Shown one piece after another: positions 1 to 8,700 of a stretch of 64,000 nt of DNA. The translations under genes were made by a program, and so were the position numbers. Under the pieces are notes generated by a model. The model did no database searches, was not told the origin of the DNA, and was given only the letters and a program-made list of their open reading frames with translations. The first letter of the stretch is position 1. Each line of letters begins with the position of its first letter. The stretch comes from an uncultured Rhodospirillaceae bacterium (GTDB taxonomy: Bacteria; Pseudomonadota; Alphaproteobacteria; Rhodospirillales; Magnetospirillaceae), in NCBI GenBank assembly GCA_937887565.1, contig CALABS010000010.1:68689-132688 (forward strand), read 5' to 3'.

Positions 1-1245
1 CGCGGCGGCGCCTTCCGCGCCTTCCAGCGCCGGGGCGGACGGGTCGCCGAGCTGTTCTGCACCTTCCAGGCGCTCCAGGAGAAGTTCCTCAAGGACGGCG
101 TCGGCTATTGGCGCCACTGGCCCGAGGCCTTCCGCCACCCCTGCTCGGTGGACGTCACCCAGTTCACGGTCGAGAACCGCGAGCGGGTCGAGTTCTACTG
201 GTGGCTCCAGTTCGTCGCCGACGAGCAGTTGAAGGCCGCCCACGAGGAATCGGTGGCCGCCGGCGCCGCCATCGGCCTTTACCGCGACCTGGGGGTGGGC
301 ATCGCCGGCGACGGCGCCGAGGCCTGGCTGGAGCAGGAGGCGCTGGCGCTGGGCGTGTCGGTGGGGGCGCCGCCCGACCCGCTGGCCCCCAAGGGCCAGG
401 ATTGGGGCCTGGTGCCGTTCAACCCCATCGCCCTGCGCGAGGCGGCCTATGCCCCGTTCATCGGGGTGATGGCCGCCAACATGACCCATGCCGGCGCGCT
501 CAGGCTCGACCACGCCATGGCGCTGCAGCGCCTGTATTGGGTGCCGGCCGGCGCTCCCGCCGACCAGGGCGCCTATGTGCGCTATCCGGTCGACGACCTG
601 TTCCGTCTGGTGGCGCTGGAAAGCCGCCGCCACCGCTGCCTGGTCATCGGCGAGGACCTCGGCACCGTCCCCGACGGCTTCCGCGAGCGCATGGCCCGCA
701 CCGCCATTTTCGCCTACCGGGTGATGGTGTTCGAGAAGACCGACGGCGGCGCCCGCTTCAAGCGGCCCGACGAGTTCGACCAGCAGGCGCTGTCCATCTT
801 CTCGACCCACGACCTGGCCAGCGCGCGCGGATGGTGGAACGAGACCGATATCGGCCGGCGCGAGCGGCTCGACCTCTATCCCCGTGCCGACATGGCCGGC
901 GAGGAGCGCGAGGGCCGCGCCCATGACCGCCGCGCCCTGGTCGCCGCCTTGACCCAGCAGGGGCTGTTGCCCGATGGATTTCCCACCGAGGGCCGGCTCG
1001 ACGACGACCAGATCGGCCGGCTGGTCGGCGCCGTCCACGACTATCTGAACCGGGCGCGCTCGCGGCTGATGATGGTGCAGATCGAGGACGTGCTTGGGTT
1101 GGACAGCCAGATGAACCTGCCCGGCACCACCACCGAACACCCCAACTGGCGCCTGCGCTTTCCCGCCGACGTCGCCGCGATCCTGTCCGACCCCCGCCTA
1201 AGGGTTCTCGCGGACAGACTGAAGGAGGAGCGCGGGGGTCGGTGA
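1..1245 (+). CDS. malQ: 4-alpha-glucanotransferase (amylomaltase), 5' end missing
   Basis: The reading frame is open from base 1, so the gene starts to the left of the window; 414 C-terminal residues are visible. It is a GH77 enzyme that transfers alpha-1,4-glucan segments between maltooligosaccharides in the cytoplasm. The GH77 catalytic set is visible: LRLDH (nucleophile Asp), GEDLGTVP (acid/base Glu) and FSTHDLAS (third acidic residue). The FQALQEKFLKDG and FYWWLQF segments are typical of the family. It is followed by treY and glgP on the same strand, which fits a glycogen/maltodextrin/trehalose module. The family is certain; the missing N-terminus cannot be judged. Confidence 0.95.
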   Translation, partial: RGGAFRAFQRRGGRVAELFCTFQALQEKFLKDGVGYWRHWPEAFRHPCSVDVTQFTVENRERVEFYWWLQFVADEQLKAAHEESVAAGAAIGLYRDLGVGIAGDGAEAWLEQEALALGVSVGAPPDPLAPKGQDWGLVPFNPIALREAAYAPFIGVMAANMTHAGALRLDHAMALQRLYWVPAGAPADQGAYVRYPVDDLFRLVALESRRHRCLVIGEDLGTVPDGFRERMARTAIFAYRVMVFEKTDGGARFKRPDEFDQQALSIFSTHDLASARGWWNETDIGRRERLDLYPRADMAGEEREGRAHDRRALVAALTQQGLLPDGFPTEGRLDDDQIGRLVGAVHDYLNRARSRLMMVQIEDVLGLDSQMNLPGTTTEHPNWRLRFPADVAAILSDPRLRVLADRLKEERGGR

Positions 1246-1261
1246 TGGTGCGCTAGACTTC

Positions 1262-1377
1262 TCCCTCCCCCGGGGCTTGCCGGGGGAGGGCCGGGGTGGG
1301 GGCCTGTCGCCGCCTCCCACCCGCTCGGACACGGCCCCCCTCCCGTCCTCCCCCATGCCGTGCACGGGGGGAGGGGT
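1262..1377. repeat. Two-hairpin GC-rich dispersed repeat, copy 1
   Basis: This lies between malQ and treY. The first stem pairs CCCTCCCCCG (1263-1272) with CGGGGGAGGG (1281-1290) and is followed by GGGGTGGGGGC. The second half has the reverse polarity: CCCCCCTCCC, then a hairpin ending in GGGGGGAGGGG just before the treY ribosome binding site. A second copy with the same plan lies at 49698-49818. It resembles REP/BIME-type palindromic elements, and it may terminate or stabilise transcripts here. Confidence 0.7.
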
Positions 1378-1394
1378 ACAAAGGAGACCGTCCC

Positions 1395-4232
1395 TTGGGC
1401 TCGCCCGCCATTCCCCGCGCCACCTACCGCCTGCAACTGCACGCGGGCTTCACCTTCGCCGACGTGCTGGCGATTGTCCCCTATCTGGACCGGCTGGGGA
1501 TCAGCCACCTGTACCTGTCGCCGTTCCTGAAGGCGCGGGCGGGGTCGCGCCACGGCTACGACATCATCGACCACAACGCCCTCAACCCCGAGATCGGCGA
1601 CCTGGCGGCGCTCGAGCGCCTGCGCGAGGCCCTGGACTTGCGGGGGATGGGGCTGGTGATGGATTTCGTGCCCAACCACATGGGGGTCGGCGGGAGCGAC
1701 AACGCCTGGTGGCTGGACGTCCTGGAATGGGGCGAGGACAGCCCCTATGCCCGCTTCTTCGACATCGACTGGAATCCCGCCCGCCGCGAGATGAAGGGCA
1801 AGGTGCTGCTGCCCTTCCTGGGCGACCATTACGGTGCGGTGCTGGAGCGGGGCGAGCTGGTCCCCCGCCTCGACCGCCAGGAGGGCACCATCAGCGTATG
1901 GTACTGGGAGCACCGCTATCCGGTGGCGGTGCGCGGTTACGCCGCCCTGCTGGAGCCGGCCGCGCGGGCGCTGGGCGAGACGCCGGACGGCGACGCCCTG
2001 GCGGACATGGTCCTGGACTTCCGCTCGTTCGCCCGCTCCCGCGCGGCCGGCCGCAGCATCTCGGCCCGCCGTTCGCAGGCGGCCGAGCTGAAGGCGCGGC
2101 TGGCCGGGCTGGCGACGGCACGGCCGGCGGTGGGCCAGGCGGTGGACGCGGCGCTTTCCGTCTTTGCTCCCGATGGCCTGCATGCCCTGCTGGAACGCCA
2201 AAGCTACCGCGTCTCGTATTGGCGGGTGGCCGCCGACGAGATCAACTACCGTCGCTTCTTCGACATCAACGACCTCGCCGCCCTGCGCATGATCGAGGAG
2301 CCCGACCTGTTCGATCGCGCCCATCGCTGCACGCTCGAGCTGATCCGGCGCGGCCTGGTCGACGGGCTGCGCATCGACCATGTGGACGGGCTGTTCAATC
2401 CCGCCGAGTACTGCCGCCGCCTGCAGGCGCGGGCCGGCGAGGCGCTGGGACGGCCGGCCGGCGATCCGGACGACCAGCCGCTCTATTTGCTGGTAGAGAA
2501 GATCCTGGCCCATCACGAGCCGCTGCGCCGCGACTGGCCGGTGGCAGGCACCACCGGCTACGAGTTCATGAACCAGGCGGTCGGGGTATTGGTGGACGGC
2601 GAGGGCGAGGACAGCCTGACCGCCACCCACGCCGCCTTCACCGGCCTTGGCCTGGATTTCGAGCAGGAGGTGACCGAGGCCAAGCGGCGCATCATCGACG
2701 AGCACATGGCCGCCGAACTGCGGGTGCTGGCCGTGCGGTTGGGACGCATCGCCAGTTCCCATTGGCGGTCGGCCGATTTCACCTTGTCGGTGCTCTACAC
2801 CGCCCTCAAGGAGGTGGTGGCCTGCCTGCCGGTCTACCGCACCTACGTCACCTCGCGCCGCGTCACCGACAACGACCGCCGCTACATCGACTGGGCTGTC
2901 GCCAAGGCCCGCAAGGCGCCCGGCGCCGATCCGGCGGTGTTCGACTTCCTGGCCGGCGTGCTGACCACCGATCTGGCCCGCGAGGAGGGCGCTCCCTATG
3001 GCCGTCGGGCAGTGATCGATTTCGCCATGCGGGTCCAGCAATACACCGGCCCGGTGATGGCCAAGGGCTTCGAGGACACCGCGCTTTACCGTTACAATCG
3101 CCTGATCGCGCTGAACGAGGTCGGGGGCGACCCGCGCCGCTTCGGGCTGTCCCCGGCCGCCTTCCATCAGGCCATGCGGTCGCGGGCCCGCACCCATTCC
3201 CATACCCTTCTGGCCACGGCCACCCACGATTCCAAGCGCGGCGAGGACACCCGCGCCCGTATCGCGGTGCTGTCGGAGCTGCCCGAGGAGTGGCGGTCGC
3301 ATGTGGAGCGGTGGGGGCAGCTGAACGCGCCGTTCCGCAAGCAGTTGGATGCCGGCCCGGCCCCCGAGCCCAACGACGAGTTCCTGCTCTATCAGACCAT
3401 GCTGGGGGCCTGGCCCGGCGACGGCGTGGACGGATTCGTGGACGGCTTCGTGGAGCGGCTGCTGCCGGCGGCGGTGAAGTCGGTCAAGGAGGCCAAGCGG
3501 CGCACCTCATGGGCGCACCCGGATGAGGACTACGAGCAGGCCGTGGCCGACTTTCTGCGCCGGATCTGCGAGACCGACCGCAAGAACCCGTTTCTCGACG
3601 ATTTCCATGCCTTCCGCCGCCGGATGGACGGGCCGGGGATGCTGAACGGCCTCGTCCAGACCGCGCTCAAGCTCACCGTCCCGGGCGTCCCCGACATCTA
3701 CCAGGGGGCGGAGCTGTGGGACCGGTCGCTGGTCGATCCGGACAACCGCCGGCCGGTGGATTACGGCCTGCGCGGGCGGCTCATGGGCGGCCTGGCCGAT
3801 TCGCCGCTGCCGGCCGAGGTTTCCCGGTGGCGCGACGGTGCCGTCAAGCAGGAGATGATCCGTCGCCTGCTCGACCTGCGCCGCCGCCGCCCGCAGCTGT
3901 TCGCCGCCGGCGCCTACCGCCCGTTGCCGGTGCGCGGCGGGCGGGCGGCCAACGTTCTCGCCTTCGCCCGCCAGCATGGCGAGGCGTTGGTGGTGGTGGC
4001 GGTCCCGCTGAAGACGGCGCGCCTGTGGCCTGAGGGTCAGGAGGTCCCGCCGCTGGGTCGGGCGTGGCGCGGGGTGGTGGTCGAGGCGCCCCGCCGCGCC
4101 GACGGCGGCTTTCGCGACCTGATGACGGGGGCCGAGGCGGCGCCGGCGCAACGACGCGGAACGCCGGTCTTCCACGGGCCGAACCTGTTCGCGCGCTTTC
4201 CGATCGCCGTCTTGGAGTCCGGAGGGATGTGA
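1395..4232 (+). CDS. treY: Malto-oligosyltrehalose synthase
   Basis: A 945-residue GH13 enzyme that rearranges the reducing-end alpha-1,4 bond of a maltooligosaccharide to alpha,alpha-1,1, the first step of the TreY/TreZ trehalose route. Visible motifs are DFVPNHMG, GLRIDHVDGL (nucleophile Asp), LVEKILA (acid/base Glu) and THDSKRGEDTRAR (third acidic residue). I place the start at TTG 1395 because AAAGGAG lies 8 bases upstream and the next residues, GSPAIPRATYRLQL, are the usual family N-terminus. An ATG-type extension to 1296 would run through the repeat and add a non-homologous arginine/proline-rich tail. treZ is not in the window; it may lie upstream of malQ. Confidence 0.95.
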   Translation: MGSPAIPRATYRLQLHAGFTFADVLAIVPYLDRLGISHLYLSPFLKARAGSRHGYDIIDHNALNPEIGDLAALERLREALDLRGMGLVMDFVPNHMGVGGSDNAWWLDVLEWGEDSPYARFFDIDWNPARREMKGKVLLPFLGDHYGAVLERGELVPRLDRQEGTISVWYWEHRYPVAVRGYAALLEPAARALGETPDGDALADMVLDFRSFARSRAAGRSISARRSQAAELKARLAGLATARPAVGQAVDAALSVFAPDGLHALLERQSYRVSYWRVAADEINYRRFFDINDLAALRMIEEPDLFDRAHRCTLELIRRGLVDGLRIDHVDGLFNPAEYCRRLQARAGEALGRPAGDPDDQPLYLLVEKILAHHEPLRRDWPVAGTTGYEFMNQAVGVLVDGEGEDSLTATHAAFTGLGLDFEQEVTEAKRRIIDEHMAAELRVLAVRLGRIASSHWRSADFTLSVLYTALKEVVACLPVYRTYVTSRRVTDNDRRYIDWAVAKARKAPGADPAVFDFLAGVLTTDLAREEGAPYGRRAVIDFAMRVQQYTGPVMAKGFEDTALYRYNRLIALNEVGGDPRRFGLSPAAFHQAMRSRARTHSHTLLATATHDSKRGEDTRARIAVLSELPEEWRSHVERWGQLNAPFRKQLDAGPAPEPNDEFLLYQTMLGAWPGDGVDGFVDGFVERLLPAAVKSVKEAKRRTSWAHPDEDYEQAVADFLRRICETDRKNPFLDDFHAFRRRMDGPGMLNGLVQTALKLTVPGVPDIYQGAELWDRSLVDPDNRRPVDYGLRGRLMGGLADSPLPAEVSRWRDGAVKQEMIRRLLDLRRRRPQLFAAGAYRPLPVRGGRAANVLAFARQHGEALVVVAVPLKTARLWPEGQEVPPLGRAWRGVVVEAPRRADGGFRDLMTGAEAAPAQRRGTPVFHGPNLFARFPIAVLESGGM

Positions 4233-4396
4233 TCTTGTGCGTATCGCCGGAAAATCCGCGCCGGCCAGGGGGAAAGGCGGGGTCGCGGGTGCCCGGATGG
4301 GTGAGATACCTCTCTTTCGCGTGTGAATCGCCTTGACCTGAAGGGTGCTTCCAGGCAACTCCCTAAGGAATAGAACTTTGGCGGGAAGGAAAAGGT

Positions 4397-6865
4397 ATGC
4401 GCCGAGTCGGCCCCCCCATCGTGCGGCTGCTGGACGACGACGTCGAGAGCATCAAATACAGCCTGGCCAGCCATCTGCTCTATTCCGTGGGCAAGGAACC
4501 GATCAACGCGACGGCGCGCGACTGGTTCATGGCCGCCGCCTACACGGTGCGCGACCGGCTTGGCGAGCGCTGGATGCCGACGCTCAACCGCTACTACGCC
4601 GAGGAGACCAAGCGCGTCTACTACCTCTCCATGGAATTCCTGATCGGCCGCACGCTGTCCAATTCCATGATCAACCTGGGCATCTACGATGCGGTCAAGC
4701 AGGCCATCGGCGAGCTGGGCCTGGATTTCGACGAGATCGTCGGCTGGGAGGTCGAGGCGGCGCTGGGCAACGGCGGCCTGGGCCGGCTGGCGGCGTGCCT
4801 GCTGGATTCCATGGCGACCCTGGGGGTGGCCGGTTTCGGCTACGGCATCCGCTACGACTACGGCATGTTCACCCAGCACGTGGAGAACGGCTGGCAGGTC
4901 GAAAGCCCCGAGAACTGGCTGCGTTACGGCAATCCGTGGGAGTTTCCGCGCCCGGGGGTGATCTATCCGGTGCGCTTCGGCGGCCGTGTGATCCATTACA
5001 AGGACGTCCTGGGCCAGACCCGCGCCCAATGGATCGACTCCGAGGAAGTCATGGCCATGGCCTACGACATCCCGATCCCGGGATTCGGCGGCCGCACGGT
5101 CAACAATCTGCGTCTGTGGACGGCTAAGTCCACCCGTGAGTTCGACCTCAAGTACTTCAATGCCGGCAACTACATCGAGGCGGTCCGCGACAAGAACGAA
5201 TCCGAGACCCTGTCCAAGGTGTTGTACCCGTCGGACATCACCTCGCGCGGCAAGGAGTTGCGGTTCAAGCAGGAGTACTTCTTCGTCGCCGCCTCGATCC
5301 AGGACATCCTGGCACGCTTCCGCAAGGCCAACAACGACTGGGACCTGCTGCCCGACCGCGTCGCCATGCAGCTCAACGACACCCACCCCGCCATGGTGGT
5401 GGCCGAGCTGATGCGCGTGCTGGTGGACGAGCATCAGCTGGACTGGGACCGCGCCTGGCGGCTGACGCGGGGCTGTTGCGCCTATACCAACCACACCCTG
5501 CTGCCCGAGGCCCTGGAGACCTGGCCGGTGGAGCTGTTCGGCCGCATCCTGCCGCGCCATCTGGAGATCGTCTACCAGATCAACCACGAATTCCTGCAAG
5601 AGGTCCGCCACAAGCATCCCGGCGACGTCGAGCTGCTGCGCCGCGTCTCGCTGGTCGGCGAGGACGGCGAGCAGCGCGTCCGCATGGCCCATCTGGCGGT
5701 GGTGGGCAGCCACAAGGTCAATGGCGTCGCCGCCATCCACACCGGCCTGATGAAGAGCACCATCTTCTCGGATTTCGAGCATCTGAGCCCGGGCAAGATC
5801 AACAACAAGACCAACGGCGTCACTCCGCGGCGCTGGCTGCTGCTGTCCAATCCGGGGCTGTCCAGGTTGATCACCGAGACCATCGGCGACGGCTGGGCCA
5901 CCCATCTCGACCGTCTGAAGGGCCTGGAACCCCATGCCGACGATCCGGCCTTCCGCAAGCGGTTCGCCGAGGTCAAGCGCGCCAACAAGCTGCACCTCGC
6001 CGAAGTGGTGGGCCAGCGCCTGGGTATCGATGTGGAGGTCGATTCGCTGTTCGACGTCCAGGTCAAGCGCATCCACGAATACAAGCGCCAGCTGCTGAAC
6101 GTCCTGCACGTGATCACCCGCTATCAGCGCATCCGCTCGAACCCGACGCTGGACGTGGTGCCGCGCACGGTGGTCATCGGCGGCAAGGCGGCGCCCGGCT
6201 ACGTGACCGCCAAGCTGATCATCAAGCTGATCAACGACGTCGCCGACGTGGTCAACAACGACCCGCTGGTCGGTCCCAAGCTGAAGGTGGTGTTCGTCCC
6301 CAATTACAACGTCTCCACCGCCGAACTGGTGATGCCCGCTGCCGACCTGTCCGAACAGATCTCCACCGCCGGCACCGAGGCCTCGGGGACTGGCAACATG
6401 AAGATGTCCATGAACGGGGCGCTGACCATCGGCACCTGGGACGGCGCCAACGTGGAGATCTGCGAGGAGGTCGGCGAGGAAAACATGTTCCTGTTCGGCC
6501 TGACCGCCGCCGAGGTGGCCCGCATCCGGGTCGACGGCTATGATCCCTGGGAGGCGATCAACGCCAGCGAGGACCTGAGGAAGGCCCTGGAATTGATGGG
6601 CAACGGCTATTTCTCGCCCGACCAACCGGATCGCTTCAAGCCTTTGGTCGATCTGTTGACCTCGGGCGGCGACTTCTACCTGCTGACCGCCGATTTCCCG
6701 CGCTATCTGGCCGCCCAGGACAAGGTCGACGCGCTCTATCGCGATCCCGACGAGTGGACGCGCCGGGCCATCCTCAACGTCGCCCGCATGGGTAAGTTCT
6801 CGTCGGATCGCACCGTGCAGGAATACGCCGACGAGATCTGGAACGTGACGACGCACAACGGTTGA
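4397..6865 (+). CDS. glgP: Glycogen/maltodextrin phosphorylase
   Basis: An 822-residue GT35 enzyme, full length for the family, that releases glucose-1-phosphate from alpha-1,4-glucans using pyridoxal phosphate. The PLP-lysine region is intact (GTGNMKMSMNGALTIG, Lys within NMKM), as are the N-terminal YYLSMEFLIGRTL and the LGNGGLGRLAACLLDSMATL block. Its ATG follows GGAAGGAAAAGGT. A 164-base gap separates it from treY, so it may have its own promoter, but I see no clear one. Together with malQ and treY it lets the cell route stored glucan either to glucose-1-phosphate or to trehalose. Confidence 0.96.
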   Translation: MRRVGPPIVRLLDDDVESIKYSLASHLLYSVGKEPINATARDWFMAAAYTVRDRLGERWMPTLNRYYAEETKRVYYLSMEFLIGRTLSNSMINLGIYDAVKQAIGELGLDFDEIVGWEVEAALGNGGLGRLAACLLDSMATLGVAGFGYGIRYDYGMFTQHVENGWQVESPENWLRYGNPWEFPRPGVIYPVRFGGRVIHYKDVLGQTRAQWIDSEEVMAMAYDIPIPGFGGRTVNNLRLWTAKSTREFDLKYFNAGNYIEAVRDKNESETLSKVLYPSDITSRGKELRFKQEYFFVAASIQDILARFRKANNDWDLLPDRVAMQLNDTHPAMVVAELMRVLVDEHQLDWDRAWRLTRGCCAYTNHTLLPEALETWPVELFGRILPRHLEIVYQINHEFLQEVRHKHPGDVELLRRVSLVGEDGEQRVRMAHLAVVGSHKVNGVAAIHTGLMKSTIFSDFEHLSPGKINNKTNGVTPRRWLLLSNPGLSRLITETIGDGWATHLDRLKGLEPHADDPAFRKRFAEVKRANKLHLAEVVGQRLGIDVEVDSLFDVQVKRIHEYKRQLLNVLHVITRYQRIRSNPTLDVVPRTVVIGGKAAPGYVTAKLIIKLINDVADVVNNDPLVGPKLKVVFVPNYNVSTAELVMPAADLSEQISTAGTEASGTGNMKMSMNGALTIGTWDGANVEICEEVGEENMFLFGLTAAEVARIRVDGYDPWEAINASEDLRKALELMGNGYFSPDQPDRFKPLVDLLTSGGDFYLLTADFPRYLAAQDKVDALYRDPDEWTRRAILNVARMGKFSSDRTVQEYADEIWNVTTHNG

Positions 6866-6969
6866 GGCGCGTTACAAGTCGTCACCCCGTCTCGGGTCGG
6901 GCCCCGATTATCCCGCGATCGGCCTGGCGCTATCATGGCGCCGTGACGTGTTGCGAAAGGGGTTCGGCC

Positions 6970-7152
6970 ATGACGACGCGCTGGGACGACATCCGCCTGC
7001 TGGCGGACATGATCGAGGCGGAAGCCGAGGGACGTGAGATCGACCGCCGGCAGGCCGACCTGTTGGCGGCGCGCCTCGCCGAGAGGCTGCCTGGCATCCG
7101 GGCCAGCATGGGCTTGGTGCGGCACCGGATGAGCCTGCCGCTCGTGGGGTGA
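6970..7152 (+). CDS. Small conserved-looking protein, paralogue of 7580-7759
   Basis: A 60-residue, acidic, probably all-helical protein of unknown function. I chose ATG 6970 because GAAAGGG lies upstream and because the alignment with the neighbouring 59-residue protein starts there. The two share the pattern W-x-x-I-R-x-L-x-x-x-x-E-A-E-x-E-G-R-E-x-D, then H/D-L-L/AS-x-x-LAE and an R-x-R-M tail. No Cys, membrane segment or signal peptide is visible. Its function cannot be inferred; the paralogy is the main evidence that it is a gene. Confidence 0.65.
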   Translation: MTTRWDDIRLLADMIEAEAEGREIDRRQADLLAARLAERLPGIRASMGLVRHRMSLPLVG

Positions 7153-7225
7153 CCCGCCTTATCCAAAAGGACGTGACCGTCACACGGATGCGCCGATTGT
7201 GCGTTCCGGATGGGCTGGCGCATGC

Positions 7226-7465
7226 TCAGCCATGGCGGCTGACCGCCTCGCCCGATGCCCAGGCCGGGCGGGTGGCGATATCGCGGGAGCCGCAGCCGGT
7301 GCAGACGAGGCGCCGCGCCACCAGCGGGACCGCCATCGCCAGCCCCATGCGGGCAACCAGGACGGCGGTGGGCAGGATGGCCCAGTGGCCGCAGCGGTTG
7401 CACCAGCAGAAGACGTCGACCGCCTGTTCGCGCAGGTCTCCCAGGGTTGCGGGGGTGATGGTCAT
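7226..7465 (-). CDS. Small zinc-ribbon-like protein
   Basis: A 79-residue protein with two CxxC knuckles, CNRC (in FCWCNRCGHWAIL) and CTGC (in RLVCTGCGSRDI), about 30 residues apart. This is the spacing of a zinc ribbon that could bind nucleic acid or act as a structural zinc site. ATG 7465 was chosen because the ordered sequence (TITPATLGDLREQA) begins there; longer extensions are low-complexity antisense of a neighbouring gene. It lies antisense between the two paralogous small genes. Its role is unknown. Confidence 0.65.
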   Translation of the reverse strand: MTITPATLGDLREQAVDVFCWCNRCGHWAILPTAVLVARMGLAMAVPLVARRLVCTGCGSRDIATRPAWASGEAVSRHG

Positions 7466-7579
7466 GGGGTGAACGTAAAAAGAACATGTTGCAGCGTCAA
7501 GGCCTGTCACGGAACCATCCCTTGTTCCCATCCCATCGGACGTGGAAACTGCGCGCGCTGGGTGCATGGAGGCAATCCC

Positions 7580-7759
7580 ATGGACTATCACTGGCATGAG
7601 ATTCGGGAGCTTTCCTCCCTGTTGGAGGCCGAGGTCGAGGGGCGCGAGGTGGACCACTCGCGGGCTCATCACCTAGCCAGCATGTTGGCCGAGCACCATC
7701 CGGAAATCCGTCACAGCATGCTGTTGATCCGCGAGCGCATGCGGGGCATCAGGGCCTAG
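7580..7759 (+). CDS. Small conserved-looking protein, paralogue of 6970-7152
   Basis: A 59-residue protein whose ATG follows a good ribosome binding site (GGAGGCAATCCC). It shares EAEVEGREVD, the LAS/LAA-LAE core and the terminal IRERM segment with the 60-residue protein at 6970. Conservation of charge pattern and length between two differently diverged copies argues that both are translated. Function is unknown and no known domain is recognised. Confidence 0.68.
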   Translation: MDYHWHEIRELSSLLEAEVEGREVDHSRAHHLASMLAEHHPEIRHSMLLIRERMRGIRA

Positions 7760-7763
7760 CCAG

Positions 7764-8090
7764 TCAGGCGGGCGACCGGGGGCCGCGCTCGATCACCGCC
7801 AGGGCGTCGGCGAGGGACGTCGATCTCGCCAACTGGTGGCCGCCGCTGCTCACCATATAGTCCTTGGCTCCGACCCCGGATTTCACGATCGTGAACAGGG
7901 GCTGGTCCAACGTGTGACGGTAGATGGTGAACACCGCGCGATCGGGGCCGTGGTCGATGGCGTAGTCGCGCCAGTCGCCGCCGGCCACGCGCCGGGCGTA
8001 GAGATTGAGCAGCAGGGTCAGCTCGGTGCGATTGAAATGGACGAAGCCTTGCTTCGCCCGGTGCTCGGAAAGGCGGATCAGTTTCGCCAT
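7764..8090 (-). CDS. DUF2794 family protein
   Basis: A 108-residue cytoplasmic protein of the DUF2794 family, which is typical of alphaproteobacteria and has no assigned function. The family signature is visible: FNRTELTLLLNLYARRVAGGDWRDY as two adjoining blocks, followed by AIDHGPDRAVFTIYRH. I chose ATG 8090 (MAKLIRLSEH) because that is where family similarity begins; an alternative ATG at 8120 adds ten residues without support. It is a single gene that converges with the 59-residue gene to its left. Confidence 0.85.
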   Translation of the reverse strand: MAKLIRLSEHRAKQGFVHFNRTELTLLLNLYARRVAGGDWRDYAIDHGPDRAVFTIYRHTLDQPLFTIVKSGVGAKDYMVSSGGHQLARSTSLADALAVIERGPRSPA

Positions 8091-8193
8091 GGGGGCCGTC
8101 CGGGGTGTCCGACGGCCCATTGTCCGACAATACCGCCGCCGAGGTCTAGTCCCTCGGCGGTCCCCCGGTGAGCGCGGACGGCGAAAGGCGGGG

Positions 8194-8571
8194 TCAGCGG
8201 ATGGGGGTCGGCGCCGGCACGAACCCGATCAGGCGGTCGTTGCCCTCGTTGTAGGGCTGCGCGAAGCAGGACGGCTTGCCCAGCGAGGCGTAGCAATAGA
8301 CCTGCGGCGGCGGCGGCGGCGGCCCCGGCCAGTCCACGCACCACACCCCCTCGCGCTCGGCGCGCGGCAACGAACAGTCCTTGCCGGTGATCCAGCCGGC
8401 GATATGGTCGCCGATGGTCTTCTTGGTGGTGACGAGGCTGAGCACTTCCAGATTGGCCGCCACATAGGGATCGCCGGCCCGTGCGACCTCGGTCTCGATC
8501 GCATCGCGTCCGAAGATGGCGCAGCCGGACAGCAGCAGGATTCCTGCCAGGGGGGCGAGTTGCCTGATCAT
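8194..8571 (-). CDS. Small lipoprotein
   Basis: A 125-residue protein with a lipoprotein signal: a hydrophobic stretch followed by the lipobox LLSGC, which would place Cys19 at the acylated N-terminus. The mature part contains four more Cys (in DCSLP, VWCVDWPG, QVYCYAS and PSCFAQ), possibly two disulfides, and a run of six prolines. ATG 8571 follows AAAAAGGGG. It is probably in the periplasm or attached to an envelope membrane. I do not recognise the family. Confidence 0.75.
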   Translation of the reverse strand: MIRQLAPLAGILLLSGCAIFGRDAIETEVARAGDPYVAANLEVLSLVTTKKTIGDHIAGWITGKDCSLPRAEREGVWCVDWPGPPPPPPQVYCYASLGKPSCFAQPYNEGNDRLIGFVPAPTPIR

Positions 8572-8645
8572 TTCTATGACCCCTTTTTCCGATCGAGTAT
8601 AGTCTCCCACGCCCCCAGCGGGGGTCAATGGGAATAACTTGCCTA

Positions 8646-8691
8646 GTGGTCCGGTCTGGTGGATCGGACCACGAAATCAGTGCATTAGCGG
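8646..8691. repeat. Short dispersed repeat, copy 1
   Basis: The stretch GGTCTGGTGGATCGG followed by ACGAAATCAGTGCATTAGC recurs at 46838-46876 with about five substitutions in 36 positions. This copy also holds an inverted repeat, GGTCCG ... CGGACC. It sits in the intergenic space before the thioredoxin-fold gene. It may be a remnant of a small mobile or palindromic element. Confidence 0.55.
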
Positions 8692-8700
8692 AGGACGACC

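Noticed and set aside
4037..6856. Very long open frame (939 codons) on the minus strand opposite treY and glgP
   Set aside because: It is the antisense shadow of GC-rich coding DNA: composition is His/Gln/Gly/Val-rich, there is no family motif, and the plus-strand genes are certain.
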